Shown here: positions 53,025 through 61,900 of the stretch, piece after piece
Layout: each line of letters opens with the position of its first letter
Position numbering within the stretch: the stretch's first letter is position 1
Source: Sphingobacteriales bacterium 44-15
GTDB lineage: Bacteria; Bacteroidota; Bacteroidia; Chitinophagales; Chitinophagaceae
Assembly (NCBI GenBank): GCA_001899685.1
Contig: MKWG01000022.1
Span: 39,088 to 103,087, forward strand
Direction of reading: 5' to 3'
DNA: 64,000 bases
Made by a program: the position numbers and the translations under genes
The notes under the pieces: generated by a model
What the model saw: only the letters and a program-made list of their open reading frames with translations
The model's database searches: none
Told to the model about the DNA's origin: nothing

Positions 53025-53792
53025 ATGAACAAGCTTGTAAAATATGTATGTGCTGATATCCTGCGAAACAGGATAGTTATCGGGTATACCGCTTTTCTGC
53101 TGCTGATCTCCATGAGCGTATTCAGCCTGGAAGACAATGCTTCCAAAGGGCTGCTGAGCCTGTTGAATGTGGTGCTGATCATTGTGCCCCTGGTGTCTGT
53201 TATTTTTTCCACCATCTACGTATACAACAGCGCCGAGTTTATCGAATTGCTGGTCAGTCAGCCGCTGCGGCGAAAGCAGTTGTGGAGCAGCCTGTTTATC
53301 GGACTGTCCGGCTCCCTCTCGCTGGCATTCCTGATCGGTGTTGGTATTCCGCTTATTGTTTTTGATGCAACTGCCACAGCCTGGATAATGACAGGCATGG
53401 GGATGATACTGACCGTGATCTTTGTAGCTATTGCTATGCTGGCTGCCGTAGCCACACGGGATAAGGCAAAAGGCATAGGTATCTCTATTTTCCTGTGGCT
53501 GTTCTTTGCTGTTTTATTCGATGGGTTGGTATTGTTTGTATTATTTCAATTTGAGGATTATCCGCTCGAAAAATTCATGGTGGTGGCGGCAGCGCTCAAC
53601 CCGGTTGATCTCGGCCGCATTCTCATTCTTCTCAAATTGGATGTTTCCGCATTGATGGGATATACGGGAGCCGTGTTCAGGGATGTTCTGGGTTCACAAA
53701 CCGGGATGCTGGCAGCGGTGCTGATCCTTTTGCTCTGGGTGTTTATCGTCTTCCGGATTTCGTTGTCAAAGTTCAACAGAAAAGATCTGTAA
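53025..53792 (+). CDS. nosY: Nos ABC transporter permease NosY
   Basis: The 255-aa inner-membrane protein has six hydrophobic helices and the ABC-2 layout: helix 1 near 16-34, then a cytoplasmic VYNSAEFIELLVSQPLRRKQLW segment (about 66-87), typical of NosY, before helix 2. It is the membrane partner of NosF. The start lies 4 bp after the nosF stop, so the two are translated together. The globin gene follows after 52 bp. Confidence 0.92.
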   Translation: MNKLVKYVCADILRNRIVIGYTAFLLLISMSVFSLEDNASKGLLSLLNVVLIIVPLVSVIFSTIYVYNSAEFIELLVSQPLRRKQLWSSLFIGLSGSLSLAFLIGVGIPLIVFDATATAWIMTGMGMILTVIFVAIAMLAAVATRDKAKGIGISIFLWLFFAVLFDGLVLFVLFQFEDYPLEKFMVVAAALNPVDLGRILILLKLDVSALMGYTGAVFRDVLGSQTGMLAAVLILLLWVFIVFRISLSKFNRKDL

Positions 53793-53844
53793 GAGTACAA
53801 TCTTTTTATAAATCTTTACCACATAAGCTGTGTGTGAAGGCCGT

Positions 53845-54231
53845 ATGAAAAAAGATATCAGAACAAGAAGAGATATAGAGCGGCTGGTAGACAGATTTTA
53901 TGATAAAGTAAAAGCCGACGATCTCCTGGGTCCTGTCTTTAATGATGTAGCCCGGGTGAACTGGGAAAGGCATCTGCCTGTGATGTATGATTTCTGGGAT
54001 AATACCATTTTTTTCAGCGGAACTTATTCGGGTAATCCCATGCTCCTGCACCAGCACCTGCATGGGCGCTTCGCACTTACCGCATCCCATTTTGACCGCT
54101 GGATTGATATATTCAATATTACAGTAGATGAATTGTTCTCGGGAGAAAATGCTTCAATGGCAAAGCAAAGGGGCGGAAATATTGCTGCAGTGATAAGGAG
54201 CAAGATACTTGGGATCGGTAGCCGTGGATAA
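53845..54231 (+). CDS. Group III truncated hemoglobin
   Basis: The 128-aa globin belongs to group III truncated hemoglobins: DIERLVDRFYDKVKADDLLGPVFNDVARVNWERHLPVMYDFWDNTIF (about 6-54), the Pro-Met before HQHLHGRF that supplies the proximal-His region (about 65-75), and HFDRWIDIF (about 83-91). Such globins bind O2 and NO. Lying at the end of the nos operon, it may scavenge or sense nitric oxide. The start is the ATG at 53845; the GTG at 53830 would add five residues with no family counterpart. Confidence 0.85.
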   Translation: MKKDIRTRRDIERLVDRFYDKVKADDLLGPVFNDVARVNWERHLPVMYDFWDNTIFFSGTYSGNPMLLHQHLHGRFALTASHFDRWIDIFNITVDELFSGENASMAKQRGGNIAAVIRSKILGIGSRG

Positions 54232-54362
54232 AATGATTTGATTTACGATTTCACGCGGCGTGCGCAGCGAAGCAGTGTGCGCAACGTATGTTTTTTTGCG
54301 TCCGCCGCATCTTTGCGTTCGCTGCGCGAAACAATACTTTCCCGATCAGGCTGCATATTCTC
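54232..54362. other. Spacer with GCAGCG/CGCTGC palindromic DNA
   Basis: Between the globin gene and the first giant gene. GTGCGCAGCG (54269-54278) and CGCTGCGCGA (54331-54340) are partly complementary and may form a hairpin that ends both convergent transcripts. No gene is seen. Confidence 0.4.
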
Positions 54363-57300
54363 TTACCCGCATGTCGGGCAGCATACAAACGGTACTTCTG
54401 TCAGCGGCGAAGTCCGCAATATCCTGTAATTTCCAAGCTCTTCATTCAGCGCCTGCCGGTTCCTTCTTCTCCGGTCGAGCAATGTGGTTACAATTTCTTT
54501 TGCATTATCAGTAGTGTTGCCCAAAGCCTGGAGCTGCTCATCCGATAATGCAAAGAAATGATCAAAAATATTGGTGATATTGCCAAACACTTCTACCACC
54601 AAAACGCTCAGTGCCGCATCTTCGGGTAGGCCTAACTGTTGCAGCAATACCGCGATCTCCTTATTGTCCCACACGGCAATGGCTGTTTTAGGCAGGTCTT
54701 TGTATATAGCTTTTATGGCGCCTGCTGCGAGAGTGGCATCTGTAAATTTAACCGCTGCCACAGGATGAGCAGGTTCTTTCAGCTTCAACTGGTCGAAAGC
54801 CTGCAGGATGCCGGTAGCCATCTCCTTATCCATCTTCACTACTTTGCCCGACCTGTAATCCTTCATTGCCTTAGTGATCTTTCTTTCATAAGCTGTGCCT
54901 ATCTTCAGCCTTGATACTTCGTTCATCAGGGTAAGATTGCTCAATACCACGTTGGCCCTGGCTATTTCATCTGTCTCACTTACTGTCCATACTTTTGTTA
55001 TATCTGCTATTTTCGGCATTATGGTATTTGAGAACAGGTTGCCGCCCTGGATATTACCAACAGCGCCTGCTGCTACAGGCTTTACCAACATCATCAGCTT
55101 TTCATCGAGCAGGATATTCCTGTATTCCAGCCTGTCTGCCTGCTGCACCTGTGCGTATAATATGCAATGCAGTTGCGTGCGGGGCGGATCGCTGGTGACA
55201 TTTTTACCCTTCCATACTGCTTTTGCATAGGGGGCATTTACATATACTTTATCCTGGTCCCTGTTCACATTACAGAGTAGCGTGGGAGCAGGGTGCTGCA
55301 TGCCCGTCACTTCCAGCGGGCGGCCAAAGCGGCCCTGCGCTGTGCTCCACAGGTTTTCCTTTTCCCCGTTGCTCCAGTGTCCGTGACCTATACGGAACTC
55401 ATAAGTGAAGAACCCAAACAGCTCGGGGCTTTCCGGATGCAGACCCGGGGGCAACGGCAGCAGGTAGTGAATGTCATCGTCATCGCTTGCTTTCTCCATC
55501 GGCTGCATGGCACTTAATCCTGCCATGTCATCTGTTTGCCCCGGAGTGATCATCCGGATATATTCCGGTTCAATGGGCAATGGCGGGTTTTCTTCCGTTT
55601 CCCGCAGCAGCTCTGCAAGCTGGTTATTATTACCGATCAGCTGATCCGGGGCATAATGCAACACCCTGCAGAACAAAGTATCGGACGGGTTCTCTACGGG
55701 CTCTTCCAGCTCCACCCACAAGTATTTCTGCCTTGCTTCTGTTGCGCTGTACTTTTCATTTTTGATATAAGGCGAAAAGGCGAGCCCTACGCTTGCGATC
55801 TTAGGCACCTGCGACGGGATAACGGTAGTTGGTAAAGTGATCAGCTCCGGTTGTATGCTCGTGGGCTGACCATGCCCCGGCTTGAAGTTAGCGGTAATGG
55901 TATATTGCACTTCGATAGTATCGGGGAAACGCAATCTTCCTGCGGGCGTAAGCAAAGAGGATTTGGGTTCTATAGCATCTATAAAAATTATGGTAGTGCT
56001 GCTTCTGTTTATGTTCCCGAAAATATCCGGTTGCAACGATTCAAAAGAAGCAGAGTGCTTCAGTTCAATATTGCCGATATTGGCGAGTATTTCTGCTTCA
56101 TCCGGTGCATCATGGGTGAACTTTTTATTTCTCGACAGGGTAAAAGCTGCGTCTTCAAGTGCATCCCAGCTCCAGTCACGGTTAATGCGGTAGGTAATGC
56201 AACCCAGCCAGTGATTGCACAGGTCGCCTTTAGAAGAGAATGTGATGCTGCTGCCGTCGGGCGCCAGGTGGTGACGGATCTTATTACTACAACCAAACAC
56301 TACTCTTTCGCCTTTTTCACCTACAAGCGTCAGCCCGTTTGATCTTACGCCTAATTGCTGTGCAAGCCGGTGCATGATATCCGGCTGTACACTCGTTTGC
56401 GTATTGAAGAAGAAAAACTGTCCTGCCACTCCTTTGCGGATATACTCCGGGTCAGGCTGAAGATACAATCCCTGCAATGAAGAGACGTTGGCTTTGGGCA
56501 CCAGCAGGTTGCTTTCGTCAGCAGATTCTTTGTAAAACCAGAACTGGGTTGTTTGACCATACCTGCTGTCCAGGTCGTGATTGCCTTCATTGATGAAGCC
56601 GTAATAGGAGCTGTCATTCCCATCGCAGACTGCGCGGATGCTCATCCTTATTTTTCTTGCAGTAGGCAATGGTATATCCGTCATGGCATCAATGGCAGCC
56701 TTGTTCAATGCAGGATCATTAAAAGGGTCGTCATTGCTGCCGGGATTTAAAGCAGGTACATCATGAAATACCACATTCAACGACATGGTATTTTCAAAGT
56801 CTTCGGCATTTGCCACTGCAGGGAAATTCCTGAAGGTAGTATACAAGGTGATATAGTTCTCTTTGCCGGTATCGCTGGCAAGATTATCAAGCCTCAGGGT
56901 TTCTGCTTCTACTTTTATTTCCACCCTGCTTACATCCGGGTCGGCAATAGCGGGATGAACAACTTTAGGCTTCAACACCGTGCCGCCCTGTTTCTGATCC
57001 TGTGCGGATTGTATCAGCAACTGTACGGGGTCGCTGCCTATGGCCTGGTATTTATTGGTGAATACCACTGCGGGGTAGTTGAGCAATGGCCTTTGTATAT
57101 TGATCACGGGGTTCGCATCAAAAGCAGAAGGCAGTCCTTCCGTAAGGATCTCATTATAAAAATCTGCTTTGATCAGTCGTATGTCCAGAGGCTTATCAAT
57201 ACGGCACAAGCCGGGCGCTACATATCGTTTGAAGCTCCATTCGGAAGTGGGCGCCGGCGCATTATTATACAGGTCTTCCGTGATGACCGGCCCGCCGCCG

Positions 57301-58811
57301 CTGATATCCATCATACGTACCCTGAACTGGTAGCGATGTCCATAACGGAGCTGCGTAGCCGCCGCTACTTCATCAAACATATTGGTCGGGCCTACGGCTT
57401 TGGTAGGAGTGGGGTCGGCAGCATTTACTCTTGCCTCGTCATTCTGGTGAATGGCAACAGCATCTGTATCTTTTAATACCATGCTTTTGCCTATCCAATT
57501 GGTAAAATACATAGGCAGCCAGAAAGGCGCTTTGGTATCATTATCCAACTGTGTGGGGAATACCTGGAAAGGCAGCTCCAGTTGCTGGTTTGGGGCATTG
57601 CCTACAGGCACGCCTCCAAAGCTGTATGCCTGCCTGCAGCTTACCAGGTTCAGGCTGCTCCAGTCCGCATTTACCGCATCTTCCTTCACATCAATCCTGT
57701 ACCCGAATACCCCCAGCGGCGCATCCACCCGTTTCCCGGGTTCCTGCGGATTGGATTCCAGTTGCCGCATATACCATATCAGCACCTGCTCATCATCCCA
57801 TGCCAGGCGAATGCCTTCATCTTTTACAGGGTGAGCGCCATCCTGTTGTTCGGCAAGCCATATACGGCTCACGGGCTGACCCGCATGCACTATTTTGGCA
57901 AAACCGTCATTATATTCATTAAGCTCGGCGAAGATCTGGTCCCAGGGGGCTTTGGGCGGCTCGGGATCAACCAGGTCTCCCGCCTTTGCAAACAATACCG
58001 GGAAAAGTATGGGCGCAAATACCGGGCGCTTATTTTCATCACCTGTCTTGAGCTTCGGCAGCCTTGCAGCATAAGGTTTAATGAACGGACCGTTTGCATC
58101 AATCATCAGCTTTTCCTGTATGCTCCTGTAGTCGGCATTGGCAATATCTGCGTATATGTAACAACCTTTCTCGAACAGATCCTTATTGGCATCATCAATG
58201 ATGAGCTGTGTTTCATATACCATACCGCAGGCTTTGGCAAGCAACGGCTGGCGCAGTATATAAGCAAACACTTTTCCCCAGCTCAGATCATCGTCATTCT
58301 TCCAGCCGTCAATACGTTTGGTCTCTTTTTTTATAGCGCAATGATAGCTGTCGTCGGTCTTTGCATTCGGCACACGCGGCCCTGTAAAGTTGAACGCATT
58401 GCAATAAGTATTCGGCAGGTACTTGTTCACAGAAGGAGAATCCGCTTGTATATCCGGCGCTTTATCGGTAGCCGTAGTATTTATCTTCGCTCCAAAATCA
58501 TCCGCTATTGCCTGCAGCAAAGCTTTTTTACTGGCAGCGCTGTTTACATTTACCGCTGCTGTCACGGGAGCGCGTGAAGCATCTAATGCATTACCGATGG
58601 GCCATTCATCCAGCCCCTTTACGATCTTCAGCTCAAACTGCGGATCAAGGTCTGCAAACGGGATGGCCGTATCATCCGGCGCAGGCAGCTCGGTAGCATA
58701 ACTGCTGAAAGGATCCTGGTTCCTCGGGATCAGTACGATGTTCAGCTTTAATACCGTCCCGTCAAAACCCTGCGGGAAAACCATCGTGGTATATCTTCTT
58801 TTCGCTTCCAT
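54363..58811 (-). CDS. Giant uncharacterised protein A (1482 aa)
   Basis: I do not recognise a family. The product has no signal peptide or membrane helix and looks cytoplasmic, unless exported by an unusual route. The N-terminus (RRYTTMVFPQGFDGTVLKLNIVLIPRNQDPF) is followed by long beta-rich stretches. One short segment, YGHRYQFRVRMMDISGGGP (about 510-528), has a fibronectin-III-like strand pattern. A stretch near 1150-1250 reads FFTYEFRIGHGHWSN, WSTAQGRFGRPLEVTG and QHPAPTLLCNVN. The region from about 1270 to 1470 is more helical. The C-terminus ends VPFVCCPTCG, a zinc-ribbon-like half motif. Antisense frames are open (57582-58577), which is common with this composition. It follows giant gene B after 145 bp on the same strand. 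Confidence 0.7.
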   Translation of the reverse strand: MEAKRRYTTMVFPQGFDGTVLKLNIVLIPRNQDPFSSYATELPAPDDTAIPFADLDPQFELKIVKGLDEWPIGNALDASRAPVTAAVNVNSAASKKALLQAIADDFGAKINTTATDKAPDIQADSPSVNKYLPNTYCNAFNFTGPRVPNAKTDDSYHCAIKKETKRIDGWKNDDDLSWGKVFAYILRQPLLAKACGMVYETQLIIDDANKDLFEKGCYIYADIANADYRSIQEKLMIDANGPFIKPYAARLPKLKTGDENKRPVFAPILFPVLFAKAGDLVDPEPPKAPWDQIFAELNEYNDGFAKIVHAGQPVSRIWLAEQQDGAHPVKDEGIRLAWDDEQVLIWYMRQLESNPQEPGKRVDAPLGVFGYRIDVKEDAVNADWSSLNLVSCRQAYSFGGVPVGNAPNQQLELPFQVFPTQLDNDTKAPFWLPMYFTNWIGKSMVLKDTDAVAIHQNDEARVNAADPTPTKAVGPTNMFDEVAAATQLRYGHRYQFRVRMMDISGGGPVITEDLYNNAPAPTSEWSFKRYVAPGLCRIDKPLDIRLIKADFYNEILTEGLPSAFDANPVINIQRPLLNYPAVVFTNKYQAIGSDPVQLLIQSAQDQKQGGTVLKPKVVHPAIADPDVSRVEIKVEAETLRLDNLASDTGKENYITLYTTFRNFPAVANAEDFENTMSLNVVFHDVPALNPGSNDDPFNDPALNKAAIDAMTDIPLPTARKIRMSIRAVCDGNDSSYYGFINEGNHDLDSRYGQTTQFWFYKESADESNLLVPKANVSSLQGLYLQPDPEYIRKGVAGQFFFFNTQTSVQPDIMHRLAQQLGVRSNGLTLVGEKGERVVFGCSNKIRHHLAPDGSSITFSSKGDLCNHWLGCITYRINRDWSWDALEDAAFTLSRNKKFTHDAPDEAEILANIGNIELKHSASFESLQPDIFGNINRSSTTIIFIDAIEPKSSLLTPAGRLRFPDTIEVQYTITANFKPGHGQPTSIQPELITLPTTVIPSQVPKIASVGLAFSPYIKNEKYSATEARQKYLWVELEEPVENPSDTLFCRVLHYAPDQLIGNNNQLAELLRETEENPPLPIEPEYIRMITPGQTDDMAGLSAMQPMEKASDDDDIHYLLPLPPGLHPESPELFGFFTYEFRIGHGHWSNGEKENLWSTAQGRFGRPLEVTGMQHPAPTLLCNVNRDQDKVYVNAPYAKAVWKGKNVTSDPPRTQLHCILYAQVQQADRLEYRNILLDEKLMMLVKPVAAGAVGNIQGGNLFSNTIMPKIADITKVWTVSETDEIARANVVLSNLTLMNEVSRLKIGTAYERKITKAMKDYRSGKVVKMDKEMATGILQAFDQLKLKEPAHPVAAVKFTDATLAAGAIKAIYKDLPKTAIAVWDNKEIAVLLQQLGLPEDAALSVLVVEVFGNITNIFDHFFALSDEQLQALGNTTDNAKEIVTTLLDRRRRNRQALNEELGNYRILRTSPLTEVPFVCCPTCG

Positions 58812-58956
58812 AATATAGAGGTCTTTTTTTAGCTGTCAGCTGTGGGCTATCAGCTATCAGGTTATAAGTTTCAGGTTTCTCCATTCACTATTACACGTTC
58901 ACAACATCTCACATTTTATATTGCCGGCTGACACCCACATCTCACAGCCCACAGCC
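58812..58956. repeat. Spacer with CTATCAGC and ATTCAC words between the giant genes
   Basis: AGCTGTCAGCTGTGGGCTAT (58831-58850) has its complement GCCCACAGCC in 58944-58953 and could form a long-range stem. CCATTCACTATTACACGTTC (58881-58900) belongs to the GTGAAT/ATTCAC family. It may uncouple expression of the two giant genes. Confidence 0.5.
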
Positions 58957-61900
58957 TTACGCCACCTGCCTGTCTTCTCCCCATGTTTTGGAGAAGCTGA
59001 TATCTATTACCAGGAATATGCTGATATCAATGGCAAAAGTTACCTGGGCGCTGCAGTCTGTTTTATCGTTGGCGATATCGCGGACAACAATGCCTTTTGC
59101 TTCAATGGTTATGCATACACAAACCAAACCGCCAAGCAGGTTTGCCTGTCCTTTGAATACCATTAATGCAGCCAGCACTACTTTATCTTTATTGGCCGAC
59201 ATTTCAACGCCTACCATAAAGCTTACGCTGGCATTGCCTACAACCGGCAAACTAACGACTATGGATACCCCAAACCCGAATTTCAGGTACAGGCTTGGTC
59301 CTACCTGTGTGTCCGCGGCGATCTTTACATCTACCGCACCGATGGCATAAATAGAACCAACACCAACAGAGTAGCACATGATCTGCAATCCGCCGTGGAA
59401 CTGGAGAAATGCGCCTGCGGTTGGTAGTAATTGCGACGGATCTGTGGTTACCTTCAACGCTGCATTGAAGTATACGCCTGCGCTTAAGGATGCTTCGAGC
59501 TTGAGCGGCGTTTGTGCACTGTTGTAGAGCTCATCTGTTGGCGGGAAGCGGATAGTGGCGATCTCCTTGCTGGCTTCAAACTTATACTGCCATATTTCTC
59601 CGCTGTTGCTCATGGCCATCTTCAATCCTTTCTTCAATACATCTTTATAGTCATTGGTGCTTAAAGAAGCCAGCATCTGCAGTATGTCAATTACCGGCTG
59701 TAAAGCATCGCTGAATTCTATTTCCGGCATCGGCAAGCCGTCAGTGTCATCATCAGGTCCGCCTTCATAATTACTTTCCTTTCCTTTCTTCGCATCAAAG
59801 TTCCCCTTGATGGTCATCAGGCGTTTCATATCGCCAAGGTCGACCACCATTGCCAGGTTGTTCAGGCGGCTTTTCCACTGACCCGCCATATCACCTGCAA
59901 AGGAGTCCACATCAAAATTCAGCTTGCTGTCTACATAGCTGGCAGGCGGCGCATCTTTTTTACCTGTTTTGTATTCAATGTATATTCTCAGCGCTTCCGT
60001 ATCTACCAGCGGTACCTCAAAAGACGGCACGTCAAATCTCAATGCTTTATCCAGTAACCCGTTGGCCCCCTGCTTGAGCATATTCATGCCCTGGTTTATC
60101 ACGGCTTCGCCTGCTTTCTCTGCTTCCACCTTCATTAATTCCCACACTTTTTCCCCGCCATCTTCCAATGCACTTTGTGCAAAAGCCTGGAAAGTATTGC
60201 CGTTAATATCCTTGCTGTTGAGCAATGGCATTGCTTTGCCAAAATTGTCAATAGCATTCCCGATATTGGGGAATATGGCCTCTCCCGTCATCAGGCGGTA
60301 GGCGTCTGCAAAAACCGGCGGCGTTTTGCTGAGCATTTTATCGATATTCAGTCCATACGCAGGTGTGAGGAACAACGCTTTCTGTGTAGCGGTAGTTTGC
60401 AGGTAGCCGAAGTTGATGGTATCCGTGGTTGGGTCGCGCAGTATCTCCATAGGATGCGCCACGCGCACCAGTTGTTTTTGCAAAGTATTATTATCAACCA
60501 CATTTCCCTTTTTCCACGTGCCTGTGCGAATCAGCGGGACCATGGTATCTGTGGGTAAAGGCGTTACTTCACCGGTGCCTGTACTATGCTGTACCAGTGC
60601 CCAGCTACCGTCTTTGGGAAGGAATATATTTCCGCGGGCAGCCACTACAAATACGGGTTGAGTACCTGCTTTGTCAACGGAAGGCGCTACATCAAACCTT
60701 GCTGCCCGTATCTGCTGGTTGCTCTTGTTGATATCAAGCACGCAATCTATATCCCCGCCGATACTGCCATTCTGCAGATCCAGGAGCTCTTTCAATTGCT
60801 GGGCCGTCAACGGCTTGCCTGCGGGCGCGAGCTGCACATAACCAAGGATACGTTTGGATACTACTCTTTTGTTTACATGCCCCTGCACCACATTTTCTAT
60901 TTCCACGTCCGCATCAAAATATACGCCGCCGCATTTTACAGGCTCATGCCTTTCTGTGGCATCATTGGTATATATCTGCCCTTTCACGCCATTCAGGTAG
61001 TCGGTATTGGGAGCTATGATATTTTCACTGTTATATTCCGTAACCGATGGTGCGTCTTTAATATTCCTTACATTAAATAATCCCCTGATGATGCCTGTAT
61101 GAAATTCATACTGCGGAGGTACATTGTTCACCTCGTCGGGGATATGCACAAAATCATTAACGGTAAGGTTGCTGAAGGGATCAATGCCTTTCTTTAAATA
61201 ACTGAATGAAAAATCAAATAACCCGTCGCTTTCCGCTTTCCACCCGCTGTCGGTACGGAATACATAACCCGATCCGGTACGGAAAACAGTGATAGTGCGT
61301 ACCACGCGGATACCCCAGGGATATAAAATACTTTTCACCTGAATTACTTCATGCCCGGTGCGGCCAAGCATTACGTCGAACCTTGCTTTGCTGGTTTGTG
61401 CCAGCGCCGCACCGGGGCTGATCCAGTTGCTGAAAATGCTGGCACCATAACCCGTAACATCCATGCGTGAAACAGGCACGCCGCGGGAATCTTTGAGAAG
61501 AGAGGAAAGGCTTAATGGTCCGAATAAAAATTCATTATTAAAAATTTCAGTGACCCTATGCCCGAGATTACTTGCATAAGACGCAATGCCGAACCAGTTG
61601 AGCAGGTTATTGGCCTGCACGGTATAACCGGGGAACATGTCGCTGTCGTACTCAGAGGGATTGGCAGGATTGGGTTTGCCAAACCTCCCTGCCTGCAGGC
61701 TTAACTGGATACCGCCTTCCAGCTTGTAAGTCCCGTCGTCAGCATTCTTTTTGAATTTAGGCCGGATGTTTTCAATTGCCGGTTTTTGAGGTTCCACAAA
61801 ATGTTTTGAAATATAGCTGATGGCTTTTAATCCGAATGGTAAAGTGAAAACTGCCAGCGTATAATTGTCGGGCTGAGATTTAAAATCTTCTATCAGTCCG

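Noticed and set aside
57582-58577. Long plus-strand frame (331 codons) opposite giant gene A
   Set aside because: It lies fully antisense to a longer frame with coherent protein character; its translation lacks domain-like features and looks like a by-product of codon bias.
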